64,000 nt of DNA from Paralvinella palmiformis (taxonomy: Eukaryota > Annelida > Polychaeta > Terebellida > Alvinellidae): the NCBI GenBank assembly GCA_025642065.1, contig JAODUP010000484.1, positions 506,001 to 570,000 of the forward strand, in the 5' to 3' direction. Every line of letters starts with the position of its first letter. Within the stretch, counting starts at the first letter, position 1. Under the pieces are notes generated by a model that was not told the DNA's origin, searched no databases, and worked only from the letters and a program-made list of their open reading frames with translations. Position numbers and translations under genes: made by a program. Of the stretch, positions 35,426-48,700 are shown in pieces.

Positions 35426-37958
35426 ATGGCTAAGAACGCTTTTAAAACATCAAGTGTACAGAGGTTAGTTTTATTTTGATGTTGCGAATGGATTGCAGTG
35501 TAGTTATAATGTTTAAGTGGAATTGTTGTAACGGTTTAGTTTTATGCAATCGCGAGTTAAAAATGTGACTGATAGCAAACGGTTGCTAATGACGCTACGC
35601 CTATGCCATGCCCATGGTTATGGCCTATGCCTATGACTATGCCAGATACATGTTAGGAAATTAATTAGTTCACTTCAAACGACAGTAGTATATTTTAGAC
35701 AAGCAGTTTTAGAGCATCAGTGATGACAATCTAAAAAATTAATAACCGATTTTATCTGTTGAAGTGATGGACCATAAATTGATAACATTGCAAATCAGTT
35801 TTACAATATTATCATTTAGATGATAAGTTGTCATAACTGTTATGAGAATTTATCATTATCAACTATTCATTATTTTTATCTTATACGCGGATGCTTTTCT
35901 GTATTACAGTATTATGTTATGACACTAGACTATTTTGTTGAATAAGATAGGGTTTTTGTATTAGCTAACCAACATTTACTTTTATAGGAATAAACGAAAA
36001 TACATTTTGTTCCTATATATACCTTTTATAACATGTTTATACATGCCTATTTGATAAGCTACTTCCAAACATAATTAGGGCACTTCCATGGTCTAGTTGA
36101 TAGCACGTTGGACCACAGATCACTACCATCTGAATTCGAATCTCAGTGGGGGCATATCTAAAGGGTGTTTCATCTTTGACTTTGCTTCATTACCTTTGGA
36201 GGTCGCTCAGCCCATTTAGCCTACCATGTGCATAAAAGTGGCTGTAAATCATCAATCATCATCCAAACATAATTATGTCTAATCCATTTAGTTAATTTGA
36301 TGTGTCTATTTATTAATGTAGAAAATGAACTAAAGCATTGTATTACTATGTCAATTTATCAGAAATTTCTGTTTAATTAAAATGGACTTCTCTCTGTAGA
36401 ATTCCAGAATACTCTCGTCTTCACCCAATGATTCCCAGGCTGTATGTGCCAGAATGGAAAACTGACATGAGAAACAGAAATCTGATTGTGCAGGTATTTA
36501 AATTATATTGCCAATTTGCTTATTAGTTTGAGTTACCTTTGTCAGTTGATTGCAGTCTTTTCACTAAATCAGAGATCATGGATTAAATATGTCTGAGCAG
36601 GTTTACTAGTTTCTTCTAGAATCTACATTTTCATTTTGCTTAGCTGAAAATGAAGTTAACTTCTTTGTGCCACATGCTTATTAGATAATAACATATTTAT
36701 GAGCAAATGATTCAAATTAAAACGTCTTACAAACATCATACCAAATTATGGGCGCCTCCGTGGTCTAGCAGTAGTGTGTTGGATCACAGATCACCACCAC
36801 CGTGTTCGAATCTTGGCATGGACATATCTGAAGGTTGTTTCGTCTTTGACATGGTCTCGTTACCTTTGGAAGTCATTCGGCCCATTTAGCCTACCATGTG
36901 CACAAAAGTGGCCAGTAAAACATCAATCATCATCATACAAAATTACATTATATTGGGTGATGAAATTTTTATGGTTGTTATTTAAGAGGATTTCATCAGG
37001 TAATGATGCTGCTTATATCAACTACAGAAAAATTATATATTATCAGAGTTTGAATAATTGAAGTTTGTTATATTAATATATTTATGTATATGGATTGTAA
37101 ATGTTCGTTGTTTTATACACTGATGTGTTTTGAGAGAGAAATTATTAATTGCTGTTCAGACTCGGTACGTTTAAAATGTTGTAACGGTTTGGAAATATTT
37201 AGAGAGAAATGATTAATTGCTGTTCAGACTTTGTGGTACGTTTAAAATGTTGTAACTGTTTGGAAATATTTAAAACTGAAATTAAAAACTCATGAGTTCC
37301 ATGCCAGATTCGAATGTCACTGGGTTAGCTTTGTTGTTCAGATTTGGCGAGGGACCTGAATATTTCTCATTGGCTGTTTCGTAATCCATGTAACTTCTGA
37401 CCCAGCTTAGAGCTGGCAACCCTTTTAAAAATTTAATTCAGTTTTTGTTTGGATCTCAGTGAATGTAGTCGAAAAGTGAATTGTTGTAAAAGTTACTTGT
37501 GATGTTATTGAAAATGGAAATGTGAATATCAGAAATGGATCATTGGTATTCATTAACCATGGATCGTGAATAAATGGATCATGATTTATCAAATCTCAAT
37601 CACTGATGCGTGGGTTAGACAGAAGCATGAACTTTAAATGGAGCCCCGGTATATAAAATAACGATACAGGAAAGCAGATGCTCAGGGCACGTGAAGAGCC
37701 CACCCTAAAACCCTATAATATTTTAATGAAAGAATGCTTAAAATCAATTTTCAGAATGCTGAACTTGGTGGTGTACCACATTTTGAACACGATGAGAACC
37801 TCTTCCTTGAAAAACATGAACAGATGTATTATAATGTTGAGAGCAGAACAAGAGTAGATGGCAAGTACCACTTGCCAGAAAGAAAGGAAATGCTCACACC
37901 ACCATTCCATCACTCAACATCACGTTACCAGAGTACGCTGATGTACATGAAGGAGTAG
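35426..37958 (+). CDS. Unrecognised 111-residue protein, three exons
   Basis: Exons 35426-35463, 36400-36493 and 37755-37958 (stop TAG). All are GT-AG with matching phases, joining to 111 codons plus stop. The protein starts MAKNAFKTSSVQRIPEYSRL, continues with RLYVPEWKTDMRNRN, GGVPHFEHDENLF and HEQMYYNVESRTRVDGKYHL, and ends STLMYMKE. It has no signal peptide or membrane segment. It is rich in Tyr, His, Pro and charged residues with little obvious helix heptad pattern. That composition is reminiscent of the small axonemal microtubule inner proteins, but this is only an impression; I do not recognise the family. Both introns carry repeats (duplication copy 2 and two SINEs). The TCTCGCGAGA promoter and clean splice phases make it a real gene. 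Confidence 0.75.
35713..35935. repeat. Direct duplication, copy 2 (right of the promoter)
   Basis: Second copy of the 34993-35205 sequence, inside intron 1 of the 111-aa gene. The two copies bracket the promoter and first exon. Confidence 0.65.
36078..36264 (+). repeat. tRNA-derived SINE family A, copy 1 (degenerate)
   Basis: Head carries TGGTCTAGTTGATAG (A-box-like) and TTCGAATCTC (B-box). The body holds CCCATTTAGCCTACCATGTG, and the tail is an ATC-rich ATCAATCATCATC. Located in intron 1 of the 111-aa gene. This copy has diverged most from the others in the window. Confidence 0.85.
36750..36936 (+). repeat. tRNA-derived SINE family A, copy 2
   Basis: Starts GGGCGCCTCCGTGGTCTAGC, has GTGTTCGAATCTTGG as B-box region, and ends in the same ATCAATCATCATC tail. 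About 187 bp, in intron 2 of the 111-aa gene. The apparent open frames across it are repeat-derived. Confidence 0.9.
37133..37268. repeat. Local tandem duplication, about 68 bp x 2
   Basis: GAGAGAAATTATTAATTGCT through GGAAATATTTA is repeated immediately, with a few substitutions and a 3-bp insertion in the second copy. Confidence 0.85.
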
Positions 37959-39884
37959 TGCAGGTATTGGCCGAGGAATTCTCATCTCAGTGATGTCAGT
38001 CAGAAGATAATTAATTACGTGATAAACTAACCTGAGGTGTATTGTCTTGCTACAGTCACACCACATATTGTTCTGGTTGGCTGTAGACTGTCTGTACTGA
38101 TACTTGGCTAATACTTAGTGCTGGAATGGTGTTGATCTTATTTATCAAAACTGTAACTTGTAGCTGACACTGCACAAAGGTCACGTCTTCTTTCTTACAG
38201 TGGAAAACTGCTGAGCATGTTTTTAATATGCATAAATTGTTTATACTCACATAGTTGTGTTAAAATCACCAGGTCTGTAATATCTTGACTTAGTAAACTC
38301 ATAAGGAAACAACAGAGTGATAATTAGAAGTATTACAATATAAAATATTGAAAATGTGACATAGCAATTTTGACATTCAGTATTATTGATACAAAGTATT
38401 ATCTAGTGCTTTCAGTATTTAGCTTTTGCTTCTTATATCAACTACAGTATTTTATTCACCAATTTACAGCATTTTCATCATAAGTTGTGTTTTGTTATGC
38501 ACGTTTCAGCTCACGTGTGTATTTGTTTTAGCTGTACAATAAAACTTCATTGCGCAAAAAATTCATGGTTACACTTATTGAAGGAATAGAATCTTTAGAA
38601 TTATTTCAAGTGGTTATGATCATAGCTGATAAGGACTATTTTTGATATCTCACCTGTACAGATAGATACAAATTGCGTGGCAGTAAATTAGCTAGTTCTA
38701 CATAGTCTAATTTGATATTGGTGGAAACTACAGCTTTGAGTTTGAATCGGATAGATATTGTTATCTTTCCTGTAGTACATATTTATATTTTACAATGCAC
38801 TATTGCTGGTCCATTTTATTCAGATAATGCATGTAAATTGAATTAGTGACCATTAAAGTTGATATTATCTCAGTATTTGAACAAAGTACTATTTCACAAA
38901 TTTAAACAAATCTGATGATGATCTCTTACCTGTATTAACATTTCTATAAACAATCAAATTACGTTGAAATTCTTTTCACAAGAGGAAATTTGTTCCAGAA
39001 AGATTGCAAACTACGTTAAATATTAACATAAGTATCTGTCTGAACAATAGTTTAGGTTAATTCACGTGAAATACTGTAATAAACTAACAAACAGCTTGGA
39101 AATATAATCATCAAGGTTGTTATTAAGTCCTGTGACTTGAATTCAATAATTATCTGGCTTTTAAGTAACTTGTTTCATTTCTGCCAGAATCCTGTTTAAT
39201 AAACCAAATATCCTTCATAAATATACAATATGCCAGCCACGTAAATAATTTTAGGCAATCCACATCTGACGGCATTTAAACATCTACCTGATAACTGATT
39301 TGTCTCATCTTAATAAAACTGTTAAAATTTAAAAAAAAATGTCGTGCTGACCAGGTCCCAAAACTAATTTATATAAATAAAAGTAAATGTGTTTGCAAAA
39401 AGTTCTGACAAAAGTCTTAAAGTTAAACAGCAGCGAATATGACATTTGTTGGGATTATGACTTTTACTCATTAAAATTCATTTTTTATTATTCTAAACCC
39501 GTAGTTATATGGGCTGAAGGCCTAAGTAGCCATCCACAGGAACAAGCATTAAAGTTTGCCCAGATTTATATAGCTTGAACTGTAACATAAGAAGCATTTA
39601 CATGCAACTTATTTGACTCGTTTTATTGAGATTGGGTGCATATTTATGGATAATCTGCATAATTGCAGCATAGAAACAACTATACAGCATTTGTAGTAGA
39701 CACTGATAATTATCCACTATGATATGTCTTCACTTAAATTTCAAAGATGAAGCTATAAAGGATAGCCTGATGCAAACAGATATGGATCATTATCACAGGG
39801 CATTTCATACACATAGCACTATTAGACATAGACATTATACGGGTGTGTTTTTATATGTTTGGCTATTATGCCATGCAGACAGCT

Positions 39885-40075
39885 GTCATCAGACATGGGG
39901 TCAATTCCAATTCCACTCAATTCCATTTGGTCAATTCCACATCATATTTATCAATTCCAAATAGAGTAGGTACCCGGAGTAGGTATTTTTTCAATTCCAA
40001 ATTCATCAATTCCATTTTTTTTAAATAAGCAATTCCAATTCTGGAATTGCCCATCAATTCTGGTTGTCATCATCC
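39885..40075. repeat. CAATTCCA-rich repeat, copy 3
   Basis: Begins CAGACATGGGGTCAATTCC and contains the GAGTAGGTACCCGGAGTAGG hairpin relative of the 27988-28031 stem, then ends AATTCTGGAATTGCCCATC. Same family as 27915-28250. Confidence 0.6.
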
Positions 40076-42382
40076 AATAACCACAAATTACAGAACAGAA
40101 AAACAGCAACTAGTTGAAGGTAACATACATAAAACAAAATACCTATCAACAACAAACAAACATCTTTTAGTTAGAGGATTTATTCTGTATATGTCACAAA
40201 GCAAAGGCCAGTTAACCATCACACACACACATACACACACACTTTCTCTCTATCTGAATTTTATATTTATAAATCTACAACCAGGTGGCTAAAACAACTA
40301 ATTTGGCAGAGCAAACTTTCAGCTCACAGCAGACACACTCGAAAACAACACATCAGTGAGCTGCCAAATCTGTGAAAATCAAGTAACCTCGGATTAAACC
40401 AATAATGTTGAAAATCGTATCACAATACACACCAATGCTGTACACATACCTACACCCTATTTACCATGAACAACCAGGCAATCAACTAACACATGGTATT
40501 CTTTCAACTTATCTGTAAGATGACAACAATAATAACAACAATAATAACAAATAACAATTGATTGTTTAGAAGTGGATACATTTTTCATTCTCAGTGAAAC
40601 AAATTGCAATATTTTATATGTAGCATTAGTCAGCTTCTACAACAAACTGAACACATGCTGTGTACAGGCACATACAGCTTTACTAATGGTCTCGATGAGG
40701 TGTGCACTTTATTGATTACAGATGCCACAAATAGTATTTGTTAAGCTGCTAAAACTGCAATTTACAGGGACCTGGTTTGATTATATCAGGCGCAATTAGA
40801 ACTGCCAAATGGTCACTGTTTTCAGATGTTAATAACTGTATCTAAATTTACCAAAGAAATAAATTAACTTGATTAAGTCGGCACTGCTGAGGAAGAGCTA
40901 TGATGTAGTGCAGTTAAAGAAAAGCCAAAGACAACAAAATTAACATAACTGTAACAGAAGATGCTGTAACAGAACAAACACTACAATATGTACTGTTACT
41001 TAACAAAATACAATAGAAAAGGCACATGTAGAGACACATTTCTTGTGTATTTGCTCCATCGCTGCATCAAAAAACCAGTGACACAGTTAATGCCCACTCT
41101 ACTAACCGATTTACTGTATTACTAATATCTGTCTACTATCTGCAGGTCAAAACAAGTAATTTTTTATAGAAATACTGCAAAACAAAATAGCCCTTTGTGA
41201 AGGACTGAAGTAAACAAAAATTAGCCAGGAAATGTTTCAATACAAGATCACATACAAAGGCTATTTCGGTTCTTTATGCCAGGCTGCATGTGTAATTATG
41301 TAAGATTAACAGAAGTAACATTTCACACACACACATGCACACACACACACACACACAGTAAATCATGCACTTACTTAATTTTGAATAGCCTGTGTATAAA
41401 TTCAGTATTATTCATTTGTATCACTCAAACAAACACACACACACACACACACACAATTCAAGGAAACAAGGTATCTTATATTTTTGCCAATATTACCAAG
41501 TAAAACTTAAAAACATACCTATTGATAGTTGATTCCTGCCTTTACAAACAGGTGCCATAAAATGTCAGTAAAACATACCAAACAAAATGGCTCATCTCAT
41601 ACTGGAAAGAACTGTCTTAGTAATATAATAGCCATAATATTGCTCAAATCAAAACATAAACATATCATTAACACAAAATCTATCAACAACTACAACAGCT
41701 TCCATCTTCTCTCAAACTAGGTGATTGTATTAACACATCAATGACTTAGTCCTTAACAATCTGATATGTAACATCTCGGGATAAGATCATAACAATATCA
41801 TATCAATCTTAAGAAAAGATACGTTTGTCATCTGACAATTACTGCTGCTTTCATTTAAGTGTTGTCGGGGCAGTATCTAAACATGGCAACCAGAAACTAG
41901 ATTTACACTTCTCAGTTTATCAAAGTAGACATTTCAGTAGATAAAACAATAGGCATGATATACTGTTAGAGAAATAGAATTTCTCGACATGATTTCAAGA
42001 TCGACAAGTGGCAACTGTTCTAATATTAAGTACTGAACATAGATGAACTCCAGTAGAGGATTAAACTATGAGTTGAGAGTGCACTTTTTTATAGACGGAG
42101 ATTATGTAGCCATTTGTTACCTAACTACACTCCTGCTCAGCCACCAGTATATAACATGATCATTCAAAAATAGAAGAAATAAAGGAGAGTTTGATTGTTT
42201 TAGGCTGACACTCAGGATCTTTTGGTATATTGTTATCTCACTAGAGGGCAGTCTATGCCTAACAGACATCAACATAATGATAGGACATACGCGTTCAAGA
42301 TAAATCTTCTGTAATGTAGCATGCATCATTCAAATGTTTTACTCATACCATGGCTTAAGACTGAGAACCAAATAGCACATAA

Positions 42383-42385
<3 letters not shown>

Positions 42386-42429
<44 letters not shown>

Positions 42430-42432
42430 ACA

Positions 42433-42457
<25 letters not shown>
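42386..42457. repeat. Long (TA)n tract
   Basis: Two TA runs interrupted by CACACA, within the expected 3' flank of the AMPK beta gene. Confidence 0.95.
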
Positions 42458-42463
<6 letters not shown>

Positions 42464-42777
42464 TGAAAAAGTTGATAAAAAAAAATTCAAATATGACTCG
42501 CCACACAACTGTTTCTCTCTCTCATGCAAACACATATATACGTACTAAACTTCGTTCAATAAAAGTCCTGTTTCCTACCATAAAAATGTCTTTTTTCACA
42601 CAAACATTTACAAGAAAGTGGACAAAACTGCAAAATTCTAGTTGCACAAAATATCGCTGACAGAGAATCTCAAGGTGACCACTTAATGGGAGCTGACCAG
42701 CTGGAAACATCCAAGCAATGTTCATTGGTATGTAACCATGGCAACAAGTAACTGAGGGCTTGTTGCTATGGTAATGG

Positions 42778-45700
42778 TCATTGAATTGGCTTGTACAGAA
42801 GGGTTGTAACATATTTCTTTCTATATCGGTGAGTAGCACTTAACACCATAACACCATCCTGTAAAATAGAAATATAACAATGCTTGATTACATTTATTCT
42901 ATACACTTCTATAATTGAAATAAGCTCTGTTTTGATACCGAAGAAATAAAATGTTAAATTTATTGCCTTACAGAAACTTTTGTGCATACATTAAATGGGC
43001 CAAGTGACCTCCAAATGTAACAAGGTAAAGTGAAATATGGAACTCTGTTCAGACATAGCCAGGCTGGGGTTTGAACCCAGGTGCTAGAGGTATGTTGCTA
43101 ACTGTTCCGTTAGTTAGGTTATGGTGATGCCCCCTTTGATATTGAAGATACAGAGCATTTATTTTATATACTGACATAATATTTGCATCTCATATAAACA
43201 TGTGCTTCATCTTAATTAAATATTAAACTATATTAATCAAGTCATACTGCAGCAGTTCTCTTTTGAGAGGTGATTGAAAAATTTATTATGTACAATGCAC
43301 ACCAAGAAATGTAATAATATCTAATTGTTCATTTAATTTAGGCCCAGATTTAATATTAATCTATTACTTCAATTACAAATTTTTTTAAAAATAGACACAA
43401 ATGCAAGCACATCAAAGTGAAGAGGTCTCATCTTTCTCTTTTATATACTAGCCAAGTTTTAAAAGTTAATTAACACTTGAGTTTTCTGAAAATCTAACAT
43501 ATGGATTTTTTCCATCAAACTCTTATGATGATTTACTGAAATCAGTGAGGATCTGCCAATAAATCCGGGCAATCTTATACGTGAGATTTGTTTAAACCCA
43601 GTGACATATGATATGCGAGACTACATTGATATATGTTATGAATGTAATTTTACATTAGAGTAATAATAATTCTTTTGTCATATCACATGTATGTTAGCCT
43701 GGGTTACCGTGTATACTTGCGTATAAGTCAATTTTTTTGGTAGTGATTCAACTCAATAATAGCCAGAGTCAGAATAAAATCGTCACATCGCTGCCTACTA
43801 AATCATTATTATTCAATAAATAACAATTAATTTTCACCAAACTGTTATTTAGATATAACAAACATGCGGGTCTTTATATAATAATACTTGATAGTCATGC
43901 GTTGTTACCTACCAGTACTTCCAGATGTGCTGTGAAACAATGAATTAATAACACTTGCAATCAGGCGTGTTTGTCTGAGCCAGAGTTGTAACAAAATCTC
44001 TGCCTACTAGTCTTATCCAATAAATAACAATTAAGTTTCACCAAACTGTTATTTGGATCTCATTAACTACCAGTACCTCCAGATGATTAGCGATACTATA
44101 GAAATTACTGTTCACATTGCGTGTTTGGTGTGACAAGTTTGTTTATTAGTTATAACATTGTTTGTTTGTTTTTCGGGGAGAAGTCCCAGGTTGTCGCTTA
44201 TTCAGCACATCCTAGTTATAAAATCAAAGCGAAATCCGTACATATATATCGCTGCCTGATACGGATATATTTGGCTGTGCCCAATAGGCGACAGCCAGGG
44301 GTCTCTACCCCAAACTTCAACAAGTTACAAGATATATTTACGACGCACTTGCTGACACCATGAGTTTGAAATGAAAGTGAAATTCGTATGATGCACAGTT
44401 CAAGTTAAAAGTCATTTAGTTTGCGGAAGAAAACAACAACTCTGCTGCAAACAGACATTTTGCTGTTAGTGAAAAACTAGTGAGATACTGGAGAAAGCAG
44501 AAGAACTATTTATTTGAAATGCTGAGGACGAAAAGGGCGAAACGTTACAGAGTTAGTCTGTACATCAAATTAGAGACAGCTTTGAATGATTGGGTACTGG
44601 AGTATCGCCACAATGGATATATTGTCACCAGAATGATGATACGGATACAGGCTATCAAGTTTACTCGGGACTTGCAATATGAGGTAGAGACTGGATTCAA
44701 AGCTTCACCGGGATGGTGTAGCCAGTTTATGAATCTGTGTGGACTTGCACTGAGACAGAGGACGCACATTGCACAGAAATTACCGAAAGATGTAGAGGAC
44801 AAAATAATCAGCTTTCACCAATATATCATCAAACAGCGGAGAGATGGCTTTGGAATTTGGACAAATTGGTAATATGGATGAAACGCCGATGACATTTGAC
44901 ATGGCAGGGTTTAGGACAGTTAACAAGAAAGGGGATAAAACAGTGATAATCTGCAGCTGGGCTTGTGCATCATTTTTCCCTACTTACGTACACCATCCAT
45001 GTGTGACAGCGTGATACAGATTTCATAATTGCTTTGATGTTGTATTTAATAAACAAACTTCTCTCAATTTTTCTTTAAAAAAAAGACACATTTAGTTCTG
45101 GTGTATAAATTACGGCAGCAGAAATTACGGTAATTGACCTGAACTTATACAGTGAGCATAGGCCTGAGGAAAGAATTACAGGGTCAAAAACCGACCGACT
45201 TATCTGCCGGGTCGACTTATATGCGAGTATATACGGTATATGTTCTTTGGAATCTCGTGTCAAATAACTCTTTAAATAATATGAAATCACTCATGAATTC
45301 TGATAGCCACCTGTTTTATCTCTTACCTTTATTGATAAAGCATAAAGATGATTTAACATCACGTGATTAGGTTCTGGCAGTAATGTAGGTTCACACTGGT
45401 GGAGAAAAAATTATTTACATAAACAGTATATTAATCAATCAAATACAACTAATATCTGAAAAATTTCTTGTTTTAACACTTTCATTTGTCATCAAGATTT
45501 GATCCTACATGCAATAATAAAATGCTTTAACACAAGGACTATACATTACAATGCTATGATGAAGCAATAATAATAACAACATCAAATCTTCAAAACATTC
45601 GGAATTGTGTTTTATTTAATACATTTCCCACTCTGAAGTCGGATTGAAGATCTCCTACTAATGTTACTTATCATATGTGAGCGGCATAATTACATTTCAT

Positions 45701-48700
45701 ACAACTTAACTCGAACTATCGTCCATCACAGAATGTAAAATGCATAAGAAAAGGAACTCACATGCATTGGTATTTCCTTGTTTAGTATAACCTGCAGTAA
45801 ATGAGGTGGTAATATTGGAGGTCCACTGTGATGAAATCCATAGCCCGAGTTACGAGCTGGTATATGTTGCGAGTACTCCCCAGTTGGCGAAGATGACAAA
45901 CCTGTAACATTTTAAGAATGTATAAGCAAGGTAAAAGTGATCTGAGCAGCCGGATAGATACTGAACCAGGTCAAACATAAAACAGAAACTTGACAATAAA
46001 TAAACTAGTTTTGAATTTAGGGTCATATTTGAGAAAGTTAGATCAAATTCAATGACATTCTCTCCTTTGAATAAAGAACAAATTACGTCAGAAAACAAAA
46101 TGAAGCTATTCAGTTCTAAAGTTGATCCACATTTTCAACAGACCCGCTATCTGTGATCTTTATGTCTTGTTACTGGACAAAACACTGACACAACACGATA
46201 ATTTCTTACACTTGTTCAACCCATGATTTACCTGTTTGGGTATACTGTCTGACTTCATCGATATCTCCAATACAGAGACTGTCAGCAGCCAGGGCATCAA
46301 ATGCGCAGAAGTCTGTCTTAGTTACTAGAGTCACATTATTGTGGGTACCAAAATTGTTGCTGACTATTGGCTAGAACAGAGTATTGCTACAGACAGTGAG
46401 TTTATGTTTGGCCAACCAAATGCTGTCAATGTCATGCAGAACACCCTTACAAACATCCATCAATCAAAACAAAAGCTTAATGGACACTTCAGTGGCAAAT
46501 GCGGGGATGAGTGTACGGAAGATCAGTACAAGTCAGAGGCTGTTTTAGTGATGTTCCATACCATGCAGCATACGGGTATCAGTAACTTACTGTAGTATTC
46601 ATGTAATAATGTTTTGCAAACCTCTTTTTGGACAGGATACATCGGAATTCGAACAACACCAAATTTATTTAAAACCCAGTAAAAATATGTAGTTCTGTGC
46701 TTTCATATATGGGTAATTATCATTAACATATAACCCATGTAGAGATGGTAATAAAACATTGGAAAATCACAGAATGTCATTGAATTCCAAGCCAGAATTA
46801 TGCCTGATACATATCTAAGATGTTATACATGATATATATCATAATATACCAGTTAAAATGACAATTGTCTGATATCTATTGTTAAAATGTTACAGTTCGA
46901 TAGAGTCTAGACTTTGTCTCCTAAAACTAGTACCAGTTGCTGGATGATTAATAATTATTACCTGATCTAGTTGAAGAAGTTCCTCCAGAACTGTTGCTGT
47001 CCATTGCCAATGCTTCAAACACCTCAAAGTCAGAGGCATTCACAGTAAGCTTATTATTTTTTGAGCCGAAGTCATTATCAACTTGAGGCTGTGTTAGCAG
47101 TGGAGCAGGTGAAATGGTAAGAAATGCATACAATTAGAACAAGCCAAACACACATGAACAACAAGCATTAGTCAATTTCAGTTATTCTACCCAGTTTTTT
47201 GTAATGAAAAATGCAAAACAAGAATAGAACAAAGCAATATTTTAAGCTAGTAACAATGATAACATATCTGGGTGTCGGTATTTAAAGTCTACGTGGATGT
47301 AATATCTAAAGGTATACAATGGCAGCATGTGCAAACAACAAAGAAATTGATTTTAAAAAGCATGAAAACATCTGACAAATGGCAAAAAAATAAATGCATA
47401 ACATAATGTGAAACAAAACCAATAACAGCAGATTATGCCAGGCAAATAAGAAATGTTAAACATTTTAAGGATGTATCTGTAGTTATGTTGATATGATCCA
47501 CATTGAATTAAGACTTAACTTTTGTAACTATTTTTTAAGCAATACAAGTTATAAACACTATGCAAATTGAATTAATGCTTCCTCAACCGATTAAAATAAC
47601 CCACAGTTTATACCTACCAGGTTTGAATCACACACCCACTGGTTGTCTACAAGGAACTTAAATTGGTGTTCTCCCTCAGGAAGTTCGATGATTGTATAGA
47701 AGTCACCATGACTAAAATAGAAGACATCGCATATTAAAAACTAGAAATAATGAAACTGGCACAGATTCTGTTTGTACACAACTAGACACAATGCTGAATT
47801 AAATGAACCAGCCAAACCAGTCAGCTCATTCTACTCATTTTACACTCTCCTGAATCATGAACATACAGTATTTCATGTGCACAACCAGAACACAGCCATA
47901 AGTGATAACCAGTAACAAAGAACTGTTACGGGTACTGGGTGTGTTATCTGAAGATAAGTATAACAAAGCTGAACCATAAACAGTCATTCACTTATCATAA
48001 TTAATATAAAGAATGATAAATGTGGCTTTGGTTTGCGTCTCTTAATATTTAACCCGAGTTATCTGATAATGATCAATATATTCTGGCTAATAGCCAAGAG
48101 GTGGAAATTTTAAACCCACACAATGATGATGATGATTGATGTTTTACGGCCACTTTAGTTCACATGATAGGCTAAATGGGCTGATATAGGGTACATATAT
48201 GGTCCTATCTGTGAACACTTATCAAGCGTATGTCTTATCTTACAGTTTCCAAGCCGGAAGCTAACAACTTTATGTCAATAACAATCAGACTGAGTAGGCA
48301 CACAATGCCGGCCAATACTATTCAAAATTTCTGGGGCGCCTCCGTGGTCTAGTGGTAGCGTGTTGGACCACAGATCACTACCACCCGTGTTCAAATCTTG
48401 GCGTGGGCATATCTGAAGGATGTTTCGTCTTTGACTTCGCCTCATTACCTTTGTAGGTCGCTCGGCCCATTTAGCCTACCTCGTGCACAAAAGTGGCTGT
48501 AAAACATCAATCATCACCATCAAAACTTATTTCTCCTCAAACCTTTTCCAAAATCACAAATTGGTTATTTTTGACACTGTATCATACCAAACCAGATGGA
48601 CAACACACCACATATGTTTCGTAGTAGTACAATTCTATCAGAATGTCAAAGGTTACTGTATCATGAACATTTTTGGTAATATGAACATTTTTGGTAATAG

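Larger units (their letters stand above)
37959..42777. other. Intergenic between the 111-aa gene and AMPK beta (convergent)
   Basis: No gene seen. It should hold the 3' UTRs of both genes. An AATAAA lies near 38537. Repeats: the CAATTCCA-family copy at 39885-40075, CA runs at 40218-40240, 41323-41357 and 41434-41454, and a long TA tract at 42386-42457. Confidence 0.5.

Noticed and set aside
35426..37958. SPATA17, expected beside GPATCH2 by comparison with human
   Set aside because: The 111-aa product has no IQ motifs and no resemblance to SPATA17.
48333..48405. tRNA gene
   Set aside because: A- and B-boxes are present, but the sequence is followed by a conserved SINE body and tail, recurs several times and has no sound acceptor stem.
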